This document shows, piece by piece, positions 56,831-64,000 of a stretch of DNA of 64,000 bases; the stretch's first letter is position 1; each line of letters begins with the position of its first letter. Below the pieces are notes generated by a model. It ran no database searches and had not been told where the DNA came from. It saw only the letters and a list, made by a program, of their open reading frames with translations. A program made the position numbers and the translations under genes. This DNA comes from Saccharospirillum sp. (GTDB lineage Bacteria > Pseudomonadota > Gammaproteobacteria > Pseudomonadales > Natronospirillaceae), in the NCBI GenBank assembly GCA_022565595.1, contig JAIUML010000002.1, positions 1 to 64,000 on the forward strand, in the 5' to 3' direction.

Positions 56831-57790
56831 TTACTCGCGCAAGCGATCAGGAATGCTGGCACCCGTTTCTTCGTAGTAACGCAATGCACCAGGATGCAAG
56901 GGGATTGGCGTGGCGCCGAGGCTGAACGGTATGGTGGTGCTGTTCGCAGAAGGGTGAATGGCACGCAACTCATCCACATGCTCAAAGAGGATGCGAGTTA
57001 TCTGATAAGCCAGCTCTTCATCCATGGCTTCATTGATCACCAGTACGTTGGGAATACCGATGGTTCTAATAGGGCCAACGCCCTCATAGGTACCCTCAGG
57101 CATATCGTAAGGTGCAAAAACAGGCTCTACATCAATGGCATTGGCAATCTGCTCATCGGTCAATTCAATCACTCGAATACTGCGTGCGGTTGCCAGACTC
57201 ATGATGGAACTGGTCGGTGGGCCCACACTCCAGAAACCGGCATCAATATCACCATCACGCAGGGCGTCAGCCGTTTCATTGAAGTTCAAACGCTGTGGCG
57301 AGAAATCGCTGTAGCTGATGCCGTTGGCCTCCAACAATGCCTGGGCGTTGACTTCTGTACCACTGCCAGGTGCGCCGACGGAAACACGCTTGCCGACCAG
57401 GTCATCCAGTGAGGTAATACCAGAGTTAGACAAGGTAACCAATTGAACGGCGTTCGGATAGATCGAACCAATGGCACGAATCGAATCCAATTGACGACCT
57501 TCAAATGGGCCAGACCCCTGATAAGCAGCGAGTACGGTATCTGCAAGGGCCAGAGCCATATCCGAATCTTCGCGGAACACCAGGCCCATGTTTTCTACAG
57601 AGGCACCCGTCACTTCAGCAACGCCGGTGTAGCCATCGATATGACGACCAATCATTTCTCCCAAACCGCCACCAATAGGGTAATACACACCACCAGTGCC
57701 GCCGGTCGCAATAGTTAAAGTGGTCTGTGCCTGGACACTGCCGACCGCCATGGTCAGGCCGAGTGCCAACGCGGGCAATAAACGACGCAT
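56831..57790 (-). CDS. TAXI-family TRAP transporter substrate-binding protein
   Basis: Periplasmic receptor (319 residues) of a TRAP transporter. The signal peptide MRRLLPALALGLTMAVGSVQA is followed by the TAXI start TTLTIATGGTGGVYYPIGGGLGEMI (the family name comes from the T-A-x-I motif; here TIAT). Later blocks are RVSVGAPGSGTEVNAQALLEANG, DAGFWSVGPPTSSIMSLA and YEGVGPIRTIGIPNVLVINEAMDEELAYQITRILFEH. GGAGAG precedes the ATG. The upstream 325-base region holds a sigma-54 promoter. A dicarboxylate-like ligand is inferred only from the DctBD-like regulators. Confidence 0.93.
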   Translation of the reverse strand: MRRLLPALALGLTMAVGSVQAQTTLTIATGGTGGVYYPIGGGLGEMIGRHIDGYTGVAEVTGASVENMGLVFREDSDMALALADTVLAAYQGSGPFEGRQLDSIRAIGSIYPNAVQLVTLSNSGITSLDDLVGKRVSVGAPGSGTEVNAQALLEANGISYSDFSPQRLNFNETADALRDGDIDAGFWSVGPPTSSIMSLATARSIRVIELTDEQIANAIDVEPVFAPYDMPEGTYEGVGPIRTIGIPNVLVINEAMDEELAYQITRILFEHVDELRAIHPSANSTTIPFSLGATPIPLHPGALRYYEETGASIPDRLRE

Positions 57791-57934
57791 AGAGTTCTCT
57801 CCGTAATGTTGTCTTTTTTAAAGGAGTGCAAACACGTCCGTCGATCGCCAGTGCGACTGTTGGTACGTGGTTGCTGGTTGTAGACCGGTCACCTTTATGT
57901 TTTTTATCGGGTCACAGTCCAGTACTCCTGTTGT

Positions 57935-57951
57935 AGCAAATACTCTGCCAA
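57935..57951 (-). promoter_or_regulatory. Sigma-54 promoter for the TRAP-TAXI operon
   Basis: On the minus strand TTGGCAGAGTATTTGCT: GG-N10-GC with TGGCA at -24 and TTGC at -12, against consensus TGGCACG-N4-TTGCA. Transcription would start near 57924, leaving a leader of about 134 bases before the receptor gene. The palindrome CCCCATCTGGGG (57963-57974) lies just upstream and could help regulate. A DctD-like sigma-54 activator is encoded next door. Confidence 0.75.
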
Positions 57952-58115
57952 CCTTGAAATCGCCCCATCTGGGGACTTGCCAGGCCTCATAGGCAGTATT
58001 TTGCTCAAAGACACTCTGCCGATAAGCAAAATTCCGCCGATCAATAAAAATCTGCGGATTCGGTGCCTTTTCCGTTAGGATAGAAGCATAACAAGAGACT
58101 GATAAGCCGTGTTCC

Positions 58116-60290
58116 ATGACTGCGCATGACTCGCCAAAACTCCTTCCGCCCTGGCTATCCTTTATTTCCTTGCGCGGAGTTCTGATCGGCCTGGCACTCA
58201 CCCTGTCAATGCTGTTGCTGGCCTCAGATAGCCATCTGATGGGCCGGGAAGCCGCACGCACGGCAGAACAAGCCGAACGCCGGCTAGGAGCTTACAAGAC
58301 CTCACTCCAGGCCACCATTCATCGCCATCAGTATCTGTCGCGCATACTCGCCGAAGACCCTCGCCTGGTTGTTCCGCTGCGCCAGGTGGTAAGACACCCC
58401 AATACCCTGGGGCTGGACATCAATCACTCCGAATTGCTGAATCAGATCAATGAGGCGGCAGGCTCGGACGAGATATTCGTTATGGACCGGGAGGGATACA
58501 CACACTGGTCCAGCAACTACCAGGCTGCAACCAGTTTCGTTGGCCAGAATTATGGCTTCCGTCCCTACTTTATCGACGCCATGGCCGGGCGCCAGGGCTT
58601 CTATTATGCCGTTGGAGCGACATCTGGTATTCCCGGGCTATTTTTTGCCAATCCGATTCGCAGTGACGGTGAGATCCTGGGTGTGGTCGTTGTCAAAATC
58701 GATCTGGCACCACTGGAACTGAGCTGGCAAGAATCCGGTGACCAGGTCTGGGTGACAGACCGCAACGGCATCATCTTTCTGGCCTCGGATGAGCGCTGGC
58801 ATTACCGCGCCATTCGGCCGATCAGTCAGGGCGTACAGAACCGGTTGAACACCACTCTACAATATGGGCCGGGGCCCATTGAACTGCTGCCTCAGGAAGA
58901 GACCCGCCTGAGCTCCGAGTGGTCAGCCTTTTCCGATGCCGACCAGAATCTGTTACTCAACTTCCCCTCTGACATCGGTTTCTACCCCTGGGATATGCAC
59001 TGGCTGGTGCCTTTGAGTCAATTGCGACAACGCGTTTGGGGCCAACAACTGGCGATCATCCTGGCCTACATCCTGTGCGCTGGCGGTCTGCTGTACTATC
59101 GTGAGCGCCATCGTCGTACCTCCGCTCAAATGGCGCTGAGCCGCATGACTCAGGAACGAGAAAGTCACCAGCGAGCCATTATTCAGAATACCGACGCTGG
59201 CTTGTTGAACCTGGACGATGGGTTTAGACCCATTTTTATCAATGAAAAAGCGCGCGATCTCTTCCTGCTGTCAGCAGAAAGCCTTTCGCCCCGGCCGGAT
59301 TCTCTATTCTCGCCCTGGTGCCCAGAAAAGGCAGGTGCTTCCTCAATAAGGGCGGAAGGGTTGCGCCGCGATGGCAGCCGCTTCCCGTTGCTCTACACAC
59401 TGAAATCCATTCGCGTTGGCGATCAGAACGAATACATCCTGACCGTTCAGGACATCACCGAATTGACCGACGCCCAGATCGCGCTGCAGGAAGCCAACGA
59501 AGCACTGGAGCGTCGCGTTGAAGAGCGCACAGCCGATCTACAGCGAGCACAGGCTGCACTGGCTCAGAACCAGAAACTGGCCGCGCTGGGGCGAATGTCT
59601 GCCGCCATTGCTCATGAGATCAATCAGCCCATCACCGCTCTTGGCAATTACGCTGCCAGCAGCAGATTACTGTTACAGCATCAGCAACCCGACAAGGTGG
59701 CTGAAAACCTGACCAGAATTGAAGCTCTGCTCGAACGACTGTCCAGTCTGTCGCGTCAGTTGCGTATCTTCTCAGGCAAGCGCAATACCGGCAGCGAGTG
59801 GGTCTCCTTGCAGGGGCCGATGCGCTATGCGCTGGACCTGCTCAAGCCCCGGCTCGACGAGGCAGGTATAGAATGCAAGGTCGCCTTGAATGACGATGCA
59901 AGGGTTCAGGCGAATACCATGTTACTTGAGCAAATTGTGGTCAACCTGCTATCAAATGCCATAGATGCCCTGGACGGGCACCCCAACCCTGCCATCAACA
60001 TCAGCCTCAACCAGGACACTGAAGGTGCCTTGCAGCTGATCCTGGAAGACAACGGACCCGGCATGACCGCAGAGCAGCAGTCCAGGGTTTTTGAGCCTTT
60101 TTACACCACCAAGGCTGTCGGCAAGGGCGTCGGTCTGGGCCTGGCCATCAGCTACAGCCTGGCGCTGGACATGGGCGCCCATCTGTCAGTTGCCAGCACG
60201 CTCGGCCAGGGTAGCCGATTCATCCTGCATTTTCGATACAGTCAGCATGAACAACAGCAACCATCAACCAGTGAGCACACTTCAATATGA
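58116..60290 (+). CDS. Sensor histidine kinase, DctB-like
   Basis: 724 residues. TM1 near residues 22-42, a double-Cache (dCache) periplasmic sensor (about 45-305: NEAAGSDEIFVMDREGYTHWSSNYQ ... YAVGATSGIPGLFFANPI), TM2 (about 312-330), a PAS domain (about 345-465), a coiled coil, and the kinase core. The H-box is AAIAHEINQPITALGNYA, the N-box EQIVVNLLSNAIDALDG and the G-boxes EDNGPGM and GVGLGLAIS. This is the DctB plan for C4-dicarboxylate sensing. The response-regulator gene overlaps its 3' end. No CDS lies in 57791-58115. Confidence 0.92.
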   Translation: MTAHDSPKLLPPWLSFISLRGVLIGLALTLSMLLLASDSHLMGREAARTAEQAERRLGAYKTSLQATIHRHQYLSRILAEDPRLVVPLRQVVRHPNTLGLDINHSELLNQINEAAGSDEIFVMDREGYTHWSSNYQAATSFVGQNYGFRPYFIDAMAGRQGFYYAVGATSGIPGLFFANPIRSDGEILGVVVVKIDLAPLELSWQESGDQVWVTDRNGIIFLASDERWHYRAIRPISQGVQNRLNTTLQYGPGPIELLPQEETRLSSEWSAFSDADQNLLLNFPSDIGFYPWDMHWLVPLSQLRQRVWGQQLAIILAYILCAGGLLYYRERHRRTSAQMALSRMTQERESHQRAIIQNTDAGLLNLDDGFRPIFINEKARDLFLLSAESLSPRPDSLFSPWCPEKAGASSIRAEGLRRDGSRFPLLYTLKSIRVGDQNEYILTVQDITELTDAQIALQEANEALERRVEERTADLQRAQAALAQNQKLAALGRMSAAIAHEINQPITALGNYAASSRLLLQHQQPDKVAENLTRIEALLERLSSLSRQLRIFSGKRNTGSEWVSLQGPMRYALDLLKPRLDEAGIECKVALNDDARVQANTMLLEQIVVNLLSNAIDALDGHPNPAINISLNQDTEGALQLILEDNGPGMTAEQQSRVFEPFYTTKAVGKGVGLGLAISYSLALDMGAHLSVASTLGQGSRFILHFRYSQHEQQQPSTSEHTSI

Positions 60291-61651
60291 ATAATGACCT
60301 GGAAGCCGTGGTCATTGATGACGATCCCGCCGTCCTTGAATCCCTTGAGCAATGGCTGAGTCTGGCCAACATCAAGGTACAATGCTTTGCCAGTGCCAAG
60401 GAGGCTCTGCCTCTGTTAACAGAGCACTACCCCGGCGTTGTCGTTTCAGACATTCGTATGCCAGGACTCGATGGCATGAGCCTGCTGCGCCAGATGGACG
60501 CGCAAATACCCGTTATCCTGATTACTGGTCACGGCGGCATTGCTCAAGCGGTAGAAGCGATGAAGCTGGGGGCGTTCGATTTTCTGGAAAAACCCTACAA
60601 ACCAGAACGCCTGGTTGAGACCATCAAGCGCGCGTGCCAGCAACGCCAGGTGACCCTGGCGACCTCACCTGTTGTATCCGATTCTGATGACGGCTTGTGC
60701 CAGCGTATATTAGGCCAGTCCCCTCAGATCGAGGCCGTACGCAAGCAGGTTCGTGCCTTGGCTCGAGCCAACGCCGACATCATCATTACCGGTGAAACCG
60801 GTACCGGCAAGGAACTGGTCGCGCGCAACCTGCATGATCTGAGCGTGCGCCAACAGGCACCCTTTGTTGCCATTAACGTCGCAGCGATTCCAGAAAACCT
60901 GCTCGAAAGCGAATTGTTTGGCCACGAAGCTGGCGCCTTTACTGGGGCGCAAAAAAGACAGGAAGGTTTTTTCGAAGCCGCCAACAATGGCACGCTCTTT
61001 CTGGATGAAATCGAAAGCATGTCGATGGAGTTTCAGATCAAATTACTGCGAGTATTGCAGGAGCGGGAAGTCATGCGAGTCGGGTCTCGCAAAGCCATAG
61101 CCATCAATGTTCGTATTCTTTCCGCCAGCAAGGAAAACCTGCGAGAATCCGCGACTCGAGGGGGGTTTCGTGAGGATCTTTACTATCGATTGATGGTAGC
61201 GGAAATCCAACTGCCACCATTGCGCGAACGTCAGGGCGATGTTCCGCTGCTGTTTCAACACTTCCTCAAACAGGCGGCGCAAGCCAATGAGATTGAGCTG
61301 CCCGAATTAAGCTATGACGACGTACTGGCACTCGAACTGCATGACTGGCCGGGCAATGTTCGAGAACTCAAACACACGGCCGAACGTTGGCTTCTGACCA
61401 ACAGTTTTCAGCAGGTCTCCGTCAGTGAACTATTGCAGTTGGGCAGCAACCAGCGCTTTGCTTTGGGTGACCAGGAGGCCTCACTCAGTGCGCGCATGGA
61501 GCAGGTTGAAAAAGCTCTGATTTCGGCCGAACTGAAACAGCATCAGGGTGACATCAAGCAGGTCATGGAAGCCCTTGATCTGCCGCGTCGTACACTCAAT
61601 CAAAAAATGCAAAAGTACGGATTAAAGCGTGAAGAATTTCTACTGAGTTGA
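60287..61651 (+). CDS. Sigma-54-dependent response regulator, DctD-like
   Basis: 454 residues: a receiver domain (VIDDDPAVLESLEQWL, phospho-Asp in VVSDIRMPGLDGMSLLR, near residue 53), a AAA+ domain with Walker A GETGTGKEL and the sigma-54 contact loop ESELFGHEAGAFTGAQKRQEGFFEAANNGTLFLDEI (GAFTGA intact), arginine-finger region and a Fis-type HTH at the end (IKQVMEALDLPRRTLNQKMQKYGL). It overlaps the kinase gene by four bases. It most likely activates the sigma-54 promoter upstream of the divergent TRAP genes; the ligand is inferred to be a carboxylate. Confidence 0.94.
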   Translation: MNNDLEAVVIDDDPAVLESLEQWLSLANIKVQCFASAKEALPLLTEHYPGVVVSDIRMPGLDGMSLLRQMDAQIPVILITGHGGIAQAVEAMKLGAFDFLEKPYKPERLVETIKRACQQRQVTLATSPVVSDSDDGLCQRILGQSPQIEAVRKQVRALARANADIIITGETGTGKELVARNLHDLSVRQQAPFVAINVAAIPENLLESELFGHEAGAFTGAQKRQEGFFEAANNGTLFLDEIESMSMEFQIKLLRVLQEREVMRVGSRKAIAINVRILSASKENLRESATRGGFREDLYYRLMVAEIQLPPLRERQGDVPLLFQHFLKQAAQANEIELPELSYDDVLALELHDWPGNVRELKHTAERWLLTNSFQQVSVSELLQLGSNQRFALGDQEASLSARMEQVEKALISAELKQHQGDIKQVMEALDLPRRTLNQKMQKYGLKREEFLLS

Positions 61652-61656
61652 ACGAA

Positions 61657-62592
61657 TCACTCTCGGCTTAGCCGGAGATCGTCCAGCAACACGAAACGTG
61701 GCGATTCCAGGCCCGTTGCAAAGAGGCCAAGCCGTTGTATTCGATTCAGGTCCATTTCCCGATCCCTTGGAGCCTGCTTCACATCAGCCAATGGCAAGGT
61801 GAATTCATTCCAACCTGGTGTCAACGGCAAGCGAACATTGTACCGGTTGTTGAAGTCTGACTCACCTTGATCGTGTGCTCGATCATTTATGCGCAACGTC
61901 ATGTACCAGTCTTCCGGCTCCGGATTATAGAGGCGAAACTGCAATTGGTCATAGCCTCGCCAGTCTCTGGGCAGCCGACTGATAAAGACGCCAGTGTAGA
62001 GTCGGCGATGAGTGAGGTCCAGGCGAAGTGGTTGCGCATAGCGTCCCTCTTGCTCATCGGTCCAGCCAATATTGCCCTGCCAGTAGCGCAAGTTATCTGG
62101 CCTCGACTGATCGAAAACCAGCGGAAGTTGCGTTTGCAAACGCCACTCGTCCACAGCCAGTCTACTCAAATGCAAGGCTTCTCGGCCACCCAGTAAAACG
62201 ACCGACACCACCAGAACACTCCACAAAGGCACTGGCCGCCAACGCGCTCGGGGCCATAACACCAGCGCCAACCAGGCTCCGGTGAGGTTCAGCAAAACAT
62301 CGTGCCAATCGAAGACTCGGCCAACCTTGCTTTGCACGACTTCAATACTCACCCCTACCACAGCCACCGCCATGGTAATCACCAACCAGGCTTGCCAACC
62401 TTGCCAACGGTCGGTCAGTAAAATGGTCAAGGCAAAACAGAAAAAAAAGAAACCGTGGCCACTGTTCCATAAGGCGCGCTCAAGAGGGCTGGCAGTCCAG
62501 TCGAGGCCACCAATAAAAAAGAAGGGCGCCATCACCAGCAGAATCAGACACAACGTCCAGAAGACCGCCTGTCTCAAAGGGGTGGATAACAC
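61657..62592 (-). CDS. VanZ-like membrane protein with C-terminal beta-sandwich domain
   Basis: 311 residues. The N-terminal part has about four transmembrane segments with the VanZ signature SIEVVQSKVGRVFDWHDVLLNLTGAWLALVLW (about 85-115) and a further TM near 122-138. The C-terminal half (about 150-311) is soluble and resembles a galactose-binding/CBM-like jellyroll: RRLYTGVFISRLPRDWRGYDQLQFRLYNPEPEDWYMTLRIND, ending FVLLDDLRLSRE. It may bind glycans at the cell surface. Function is unknown; VanZ relatives affect teicoplanin tolerance in Gram-positives. Its end lies five bases from the response-regulator stop. Confidence 0.82.
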   Translation of the reverse strand: MLSTPLRQAVFWTLCLILLVMAPFFFIGGLDWTASPLERALWNSGHGFFFFCFALTILLTDRWQGWQAWLVITMAVAVVGVSIEVVQSKVGRVFDWHDVLLNLTGAWLALVLWPRARWRPVPLWSVLVVSVVLLGGREALHLSRLAVDEWRLQTQLPLVFDQSRPDNLRYWQGNIGWTDEQEGRYAQPLRLDLTHRRLYTGVFISRLPRDWRGYDQLQFRLYNPEPEDWYMTLRINDRAHDQGESDFNNRYNVRLPLTPGWNEFTLPLADVKQAPRDREMDLNRIQRLGLFATGLESPRFVLLDDLRLSRE

Positions 62593-62687
62593 TGAGTCGC
62601 TTCTCCCATTAAAATTCTCACCAGAGTAAGATCCCTTGCTCGAAAAATCGCTATACTTGACGGCCTTTTTACCGGGGACTGTCGACC

Positions 62688-63182
62688 ATGACCGATGAAA
62701 ATTTGATCGTACGCCCTGCCGTGCCAGCCGATCTCGACGACATCAATGCCATCATCGCACGAGCCATTCAGGGCTGGGATCTTCCTGAGCGGGTCAAACG
62801 GTTGACGCTGCCAAGCCTGCAATACAGCGTCACTGATTTCGGCTTTCAGAGTCTGTGGGTAGCCGAGAACGACAGCATTCCTGTCGGTATGGCCGCCTGG
62901 CAAGAAGCAAGCCCGATCGACCGAATTAACACTTCCCCGTCTCTGCTGTTACACGGTATTTATGTCAATCCGGATGCTCAAGGCTACGGCGTCGGCCGTC
63001 GGCTCTTTGCGCAGTCAGAGGAGGCCGCTCGTGCCAGGGGAATGGCCGGTATTGTCGTCAAGGCACAGAAAGGCAGCGAAGCCTTTTACCAGGCCATGGG
63101 TATGACACCCATGCCGGTTACCGATGCTGTGCGACAGTTCGAAAACCGCTTGATGAAAGTGCTTGAAGTGCCGAGTCAGTAG
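62688..63182 (+). CDS. GNAT family N-acetyltransferase
   Basis: 164 residues of the GNAT fold: IVRPAVPADLDDINAIIARAIQGW at the N-terminus, then LWVAENDSIPVGMAAW and the acetyl-CoA motif LHGIYVNPDAQGYGVGRRLFAQSEEAARARGM. The end, KGSEAFYQAMGMTP, is the usual C-terminal strand. The substrate cannot be inferred. It overlaps the convergent mazG gene by seven bases and is divergent from the VanZ-like gene. Confidence 0.88.
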   Translation: MTDENLIVRPAVPADLDDINAIIARAIQGWDLPERVKRLTLPSLQYSVTDFGFQSLWVAENDSIPVGMAAWQEASPIDRINTSPSLLLHGIYVNPDAQGYGVGRRLFAQSEEAARARGMAGIVVKAQKGSEAFYQAMGMTPMPVTDAVRQFENRLMKVLEVPSQ

Positions 63183-64000
63183 CGCTTTTCCTGTTTGGCC
63201 AGATTCCAGAACGCATCCAGTTCCTCCAGTGTGAAATCATCCCAGGGGCGGCCAACCTCTTGCACTGAACGCTCAATGTGGCTGAATCTGTACTCAAACT
63301 TGCGGGCAGCCTCTCGCAACGCCTGCTCCGGATCGATTTTCAGATGACGAGACAGGTTGGCCAATACAAAGAGAAGATCGCCTAGTTCTTCCTGCGCATG
63401 GGCCTGATCACCGCTGGCGACCGCTTCTTTCAACTCCAGCAGTTCTTCATCAATCTTGTCAAAGACGGCCGTCTTTTCTGGCCAGTCGAAGCCAACACTG
63501 GCGGCTTTTTTCTGCAGCTTTTTGGCTCTCAATAAACCGGGCATGGCGGCCGGCACATCGTCGAGGATCGAGGCAGTTACATTCTTGCTGACTTTCTCTT
63601 CAGCCTTGAGTGCATCCCATTGCCGATTAACAGCCTCTGGGTCAGGCCGGTTTTCAGGATCGATACGGCTTTCCAGGGTGCCTTCCGGAAAGACATGAGG
63701 ATGGCGGTAAAGCAACTTGGCCACCAGACCGTGCACGATATCATCCAGAGTGAAGCGCTCTTCCTCGGCGGCAATCTGAGCATAAAACACCACCTGAAAC
63801 ACCAGATCGCCAAGCTCTTCCTGGAGGTGGTCATAGTCCTGCCGCTCAATGGTGTCGATGACTTCGTACACCTCTTCCAGGGTGTGCGGCACAATGGACG
63901 CGTAATCCTGTTTCAGATCCCAGGGGCAACCGGTTTGTGGGTCGCGCAAGCGTTGCATCAGTGTTTTCAGATCGTCGTAGCCGTAGCGTCTTTGTGTCAC
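63176..64000 (-). CDS. mazG: Nucleoside triphosphate pyrophosphohydrolase MazG
   Basis: 274 residues to the window edge, about the length of E. coli MazG, which hydrolyses NTPs and affects ppGpp levels. Two MazG repeats: RLRDPQTGCPWDLKQDYASIVPHTLEEVYEVIDTIE with EELGDLVFQVVFYAQIA (metal-binding EExxD-type acids), and a second domain with EKTAVFDKIDEELLELKEAV and AQEELGDLLFVLANLSRHL. The first codon visible, GTG at 64000, fits the family start (MTQRRYGYDDLKTLMQRL), but the frame is open to the edge, so a few residues may be missing. Confidence 0.94.
   Translation of the reverse strand: MTQRRYGYDDLKTLMQRLRDPQTGCPWDLKQDYASIVPHTLEEVYEVIDTIERQDYDHLQEELGDLVFQVVFYAQIAAEEERFTLDDIVHGLVAKLLYRHPHVFPEGTLESRIDPENRPDPEAVNRQWDALKAEEKVSKNVTASILDDVPAAMPGLLRAKKLQKKAASVGFDWPEKTAVFDKIDEELLELKEAVASGDQAHAQEELGDLLFVLANLSRHLKIDPEQALREAARKFEYRFSHIERSVQEVGRPWDDFTLEELDAFWNLAKQEKRY

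Noticed and set aside
57991-58003. Possible second sigma-54 promoter GGCAGTATTTTGC on the plus strand before the kinase gene
   Set aside because: The spacing is GG-N9-GC, one base short of the strict N10 requirement.

Overview
This window reads as ordinary, gene-dense chromosome of a Pseudomonas-like or Oceanospirillales-like (probably marine) gammaproteobacterium. That placement is inference from gene order: several blocks have the order I know from Pseudomonas aeruginosa. They are zapE/zapG with cysDN, hisCDG-murA-ibaG-mlaC facing kdsD-lptCAB-rpoN-hpf-ptsN-rapZ-ptsO, miaB-ybeZ-ybeY-corC, proB-obgE-rpmA-rplU facing ispB, and ssb-MFS facing uvrA. I see no insertion sequence, prophage, CRISPR array or tRNA gene.

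Left edge to 20.9 kb. The first 290 bases are the promoter and leader region of an rRNA operon that runs leftward out of the window: two strong tandem promoters and a boxA-like element, all on the minus strand. Next come a glycosyltransferase coupled to zapE, zapG, and cysD-cysN, where CysN carries a decayed APS-kinase tail. A NIF3-family protein and malZ follow. The cell-envelope block comes next: hisC-hisD-hisG-murA-ibaG and mlaC on the minus strand, and kdsD-lptC-lptA-lptB-rpoN-hpf-ptsN-rapZ-ptsO-darP on the plus strand. The genes mlaF, mlaE, mlaD, mlaB and kdsC, usual members of this block, are absent from it.

20.9 to 37 kb. An RpoE/ChrR-type ECF sigma and zinc anti-sigma pair has a well-matched autoregulatory promoter. 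A D-lactate-dehydrogenase-like FAD/Fe-S protein is divergent from a FadR/LldR-type regulator with a palindromic operator. Then come an ElaA-like acetyltransferase, riboflavin synthase, a Bax-like glucosaminidase, a 41-codon small membrane protein gene, a DUF1820 gene, miaB and ybeZ-ybeY-corC. A FIST-domain sensor is coupled to a GAF-GGDEF-EAL protein whose EAL part is broken by a one-base frameshift.

37 to 51 kb. fumC converges on a large RND exporter carrying an acidic octapeptide repeat. After these come an ICMT-family methyltransferase, tag, proB, obgE, rpmA and rplU. A folded repeat-like element lies between proB and obgE. ispB faces a PilZ protein. The minus-strand group that follows is MFS(YajR-like)-ssb-degenerate RmlD-like protein-unknown membrane protein.

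51 to 64 kb. uvrA has a LexA-type box filling the spacer of its promoter. A TAXI-type TRAP transporter (receptor, DUF1850 protein, fused permease) lies next to and divergent from a DctB/DctD-like two-component system. A GG-N10-GC sigma-54 promoter sits upstream of the receptor gene, so the sigma-54 activator next door very likely drives the transporter. The window ends with a VanZ-like protein, a GNAT acetyltransferase and mazG.

Regulatory links inside the window: RpoN (17.4 kb) with the DctD-like activator and the TRAP promoter; the PtsN/PtsO/RapZ branch beside rpoN; and three proteins tied to cyclic-di-GMP (FIST, GGDEF-EAL, PilZ).
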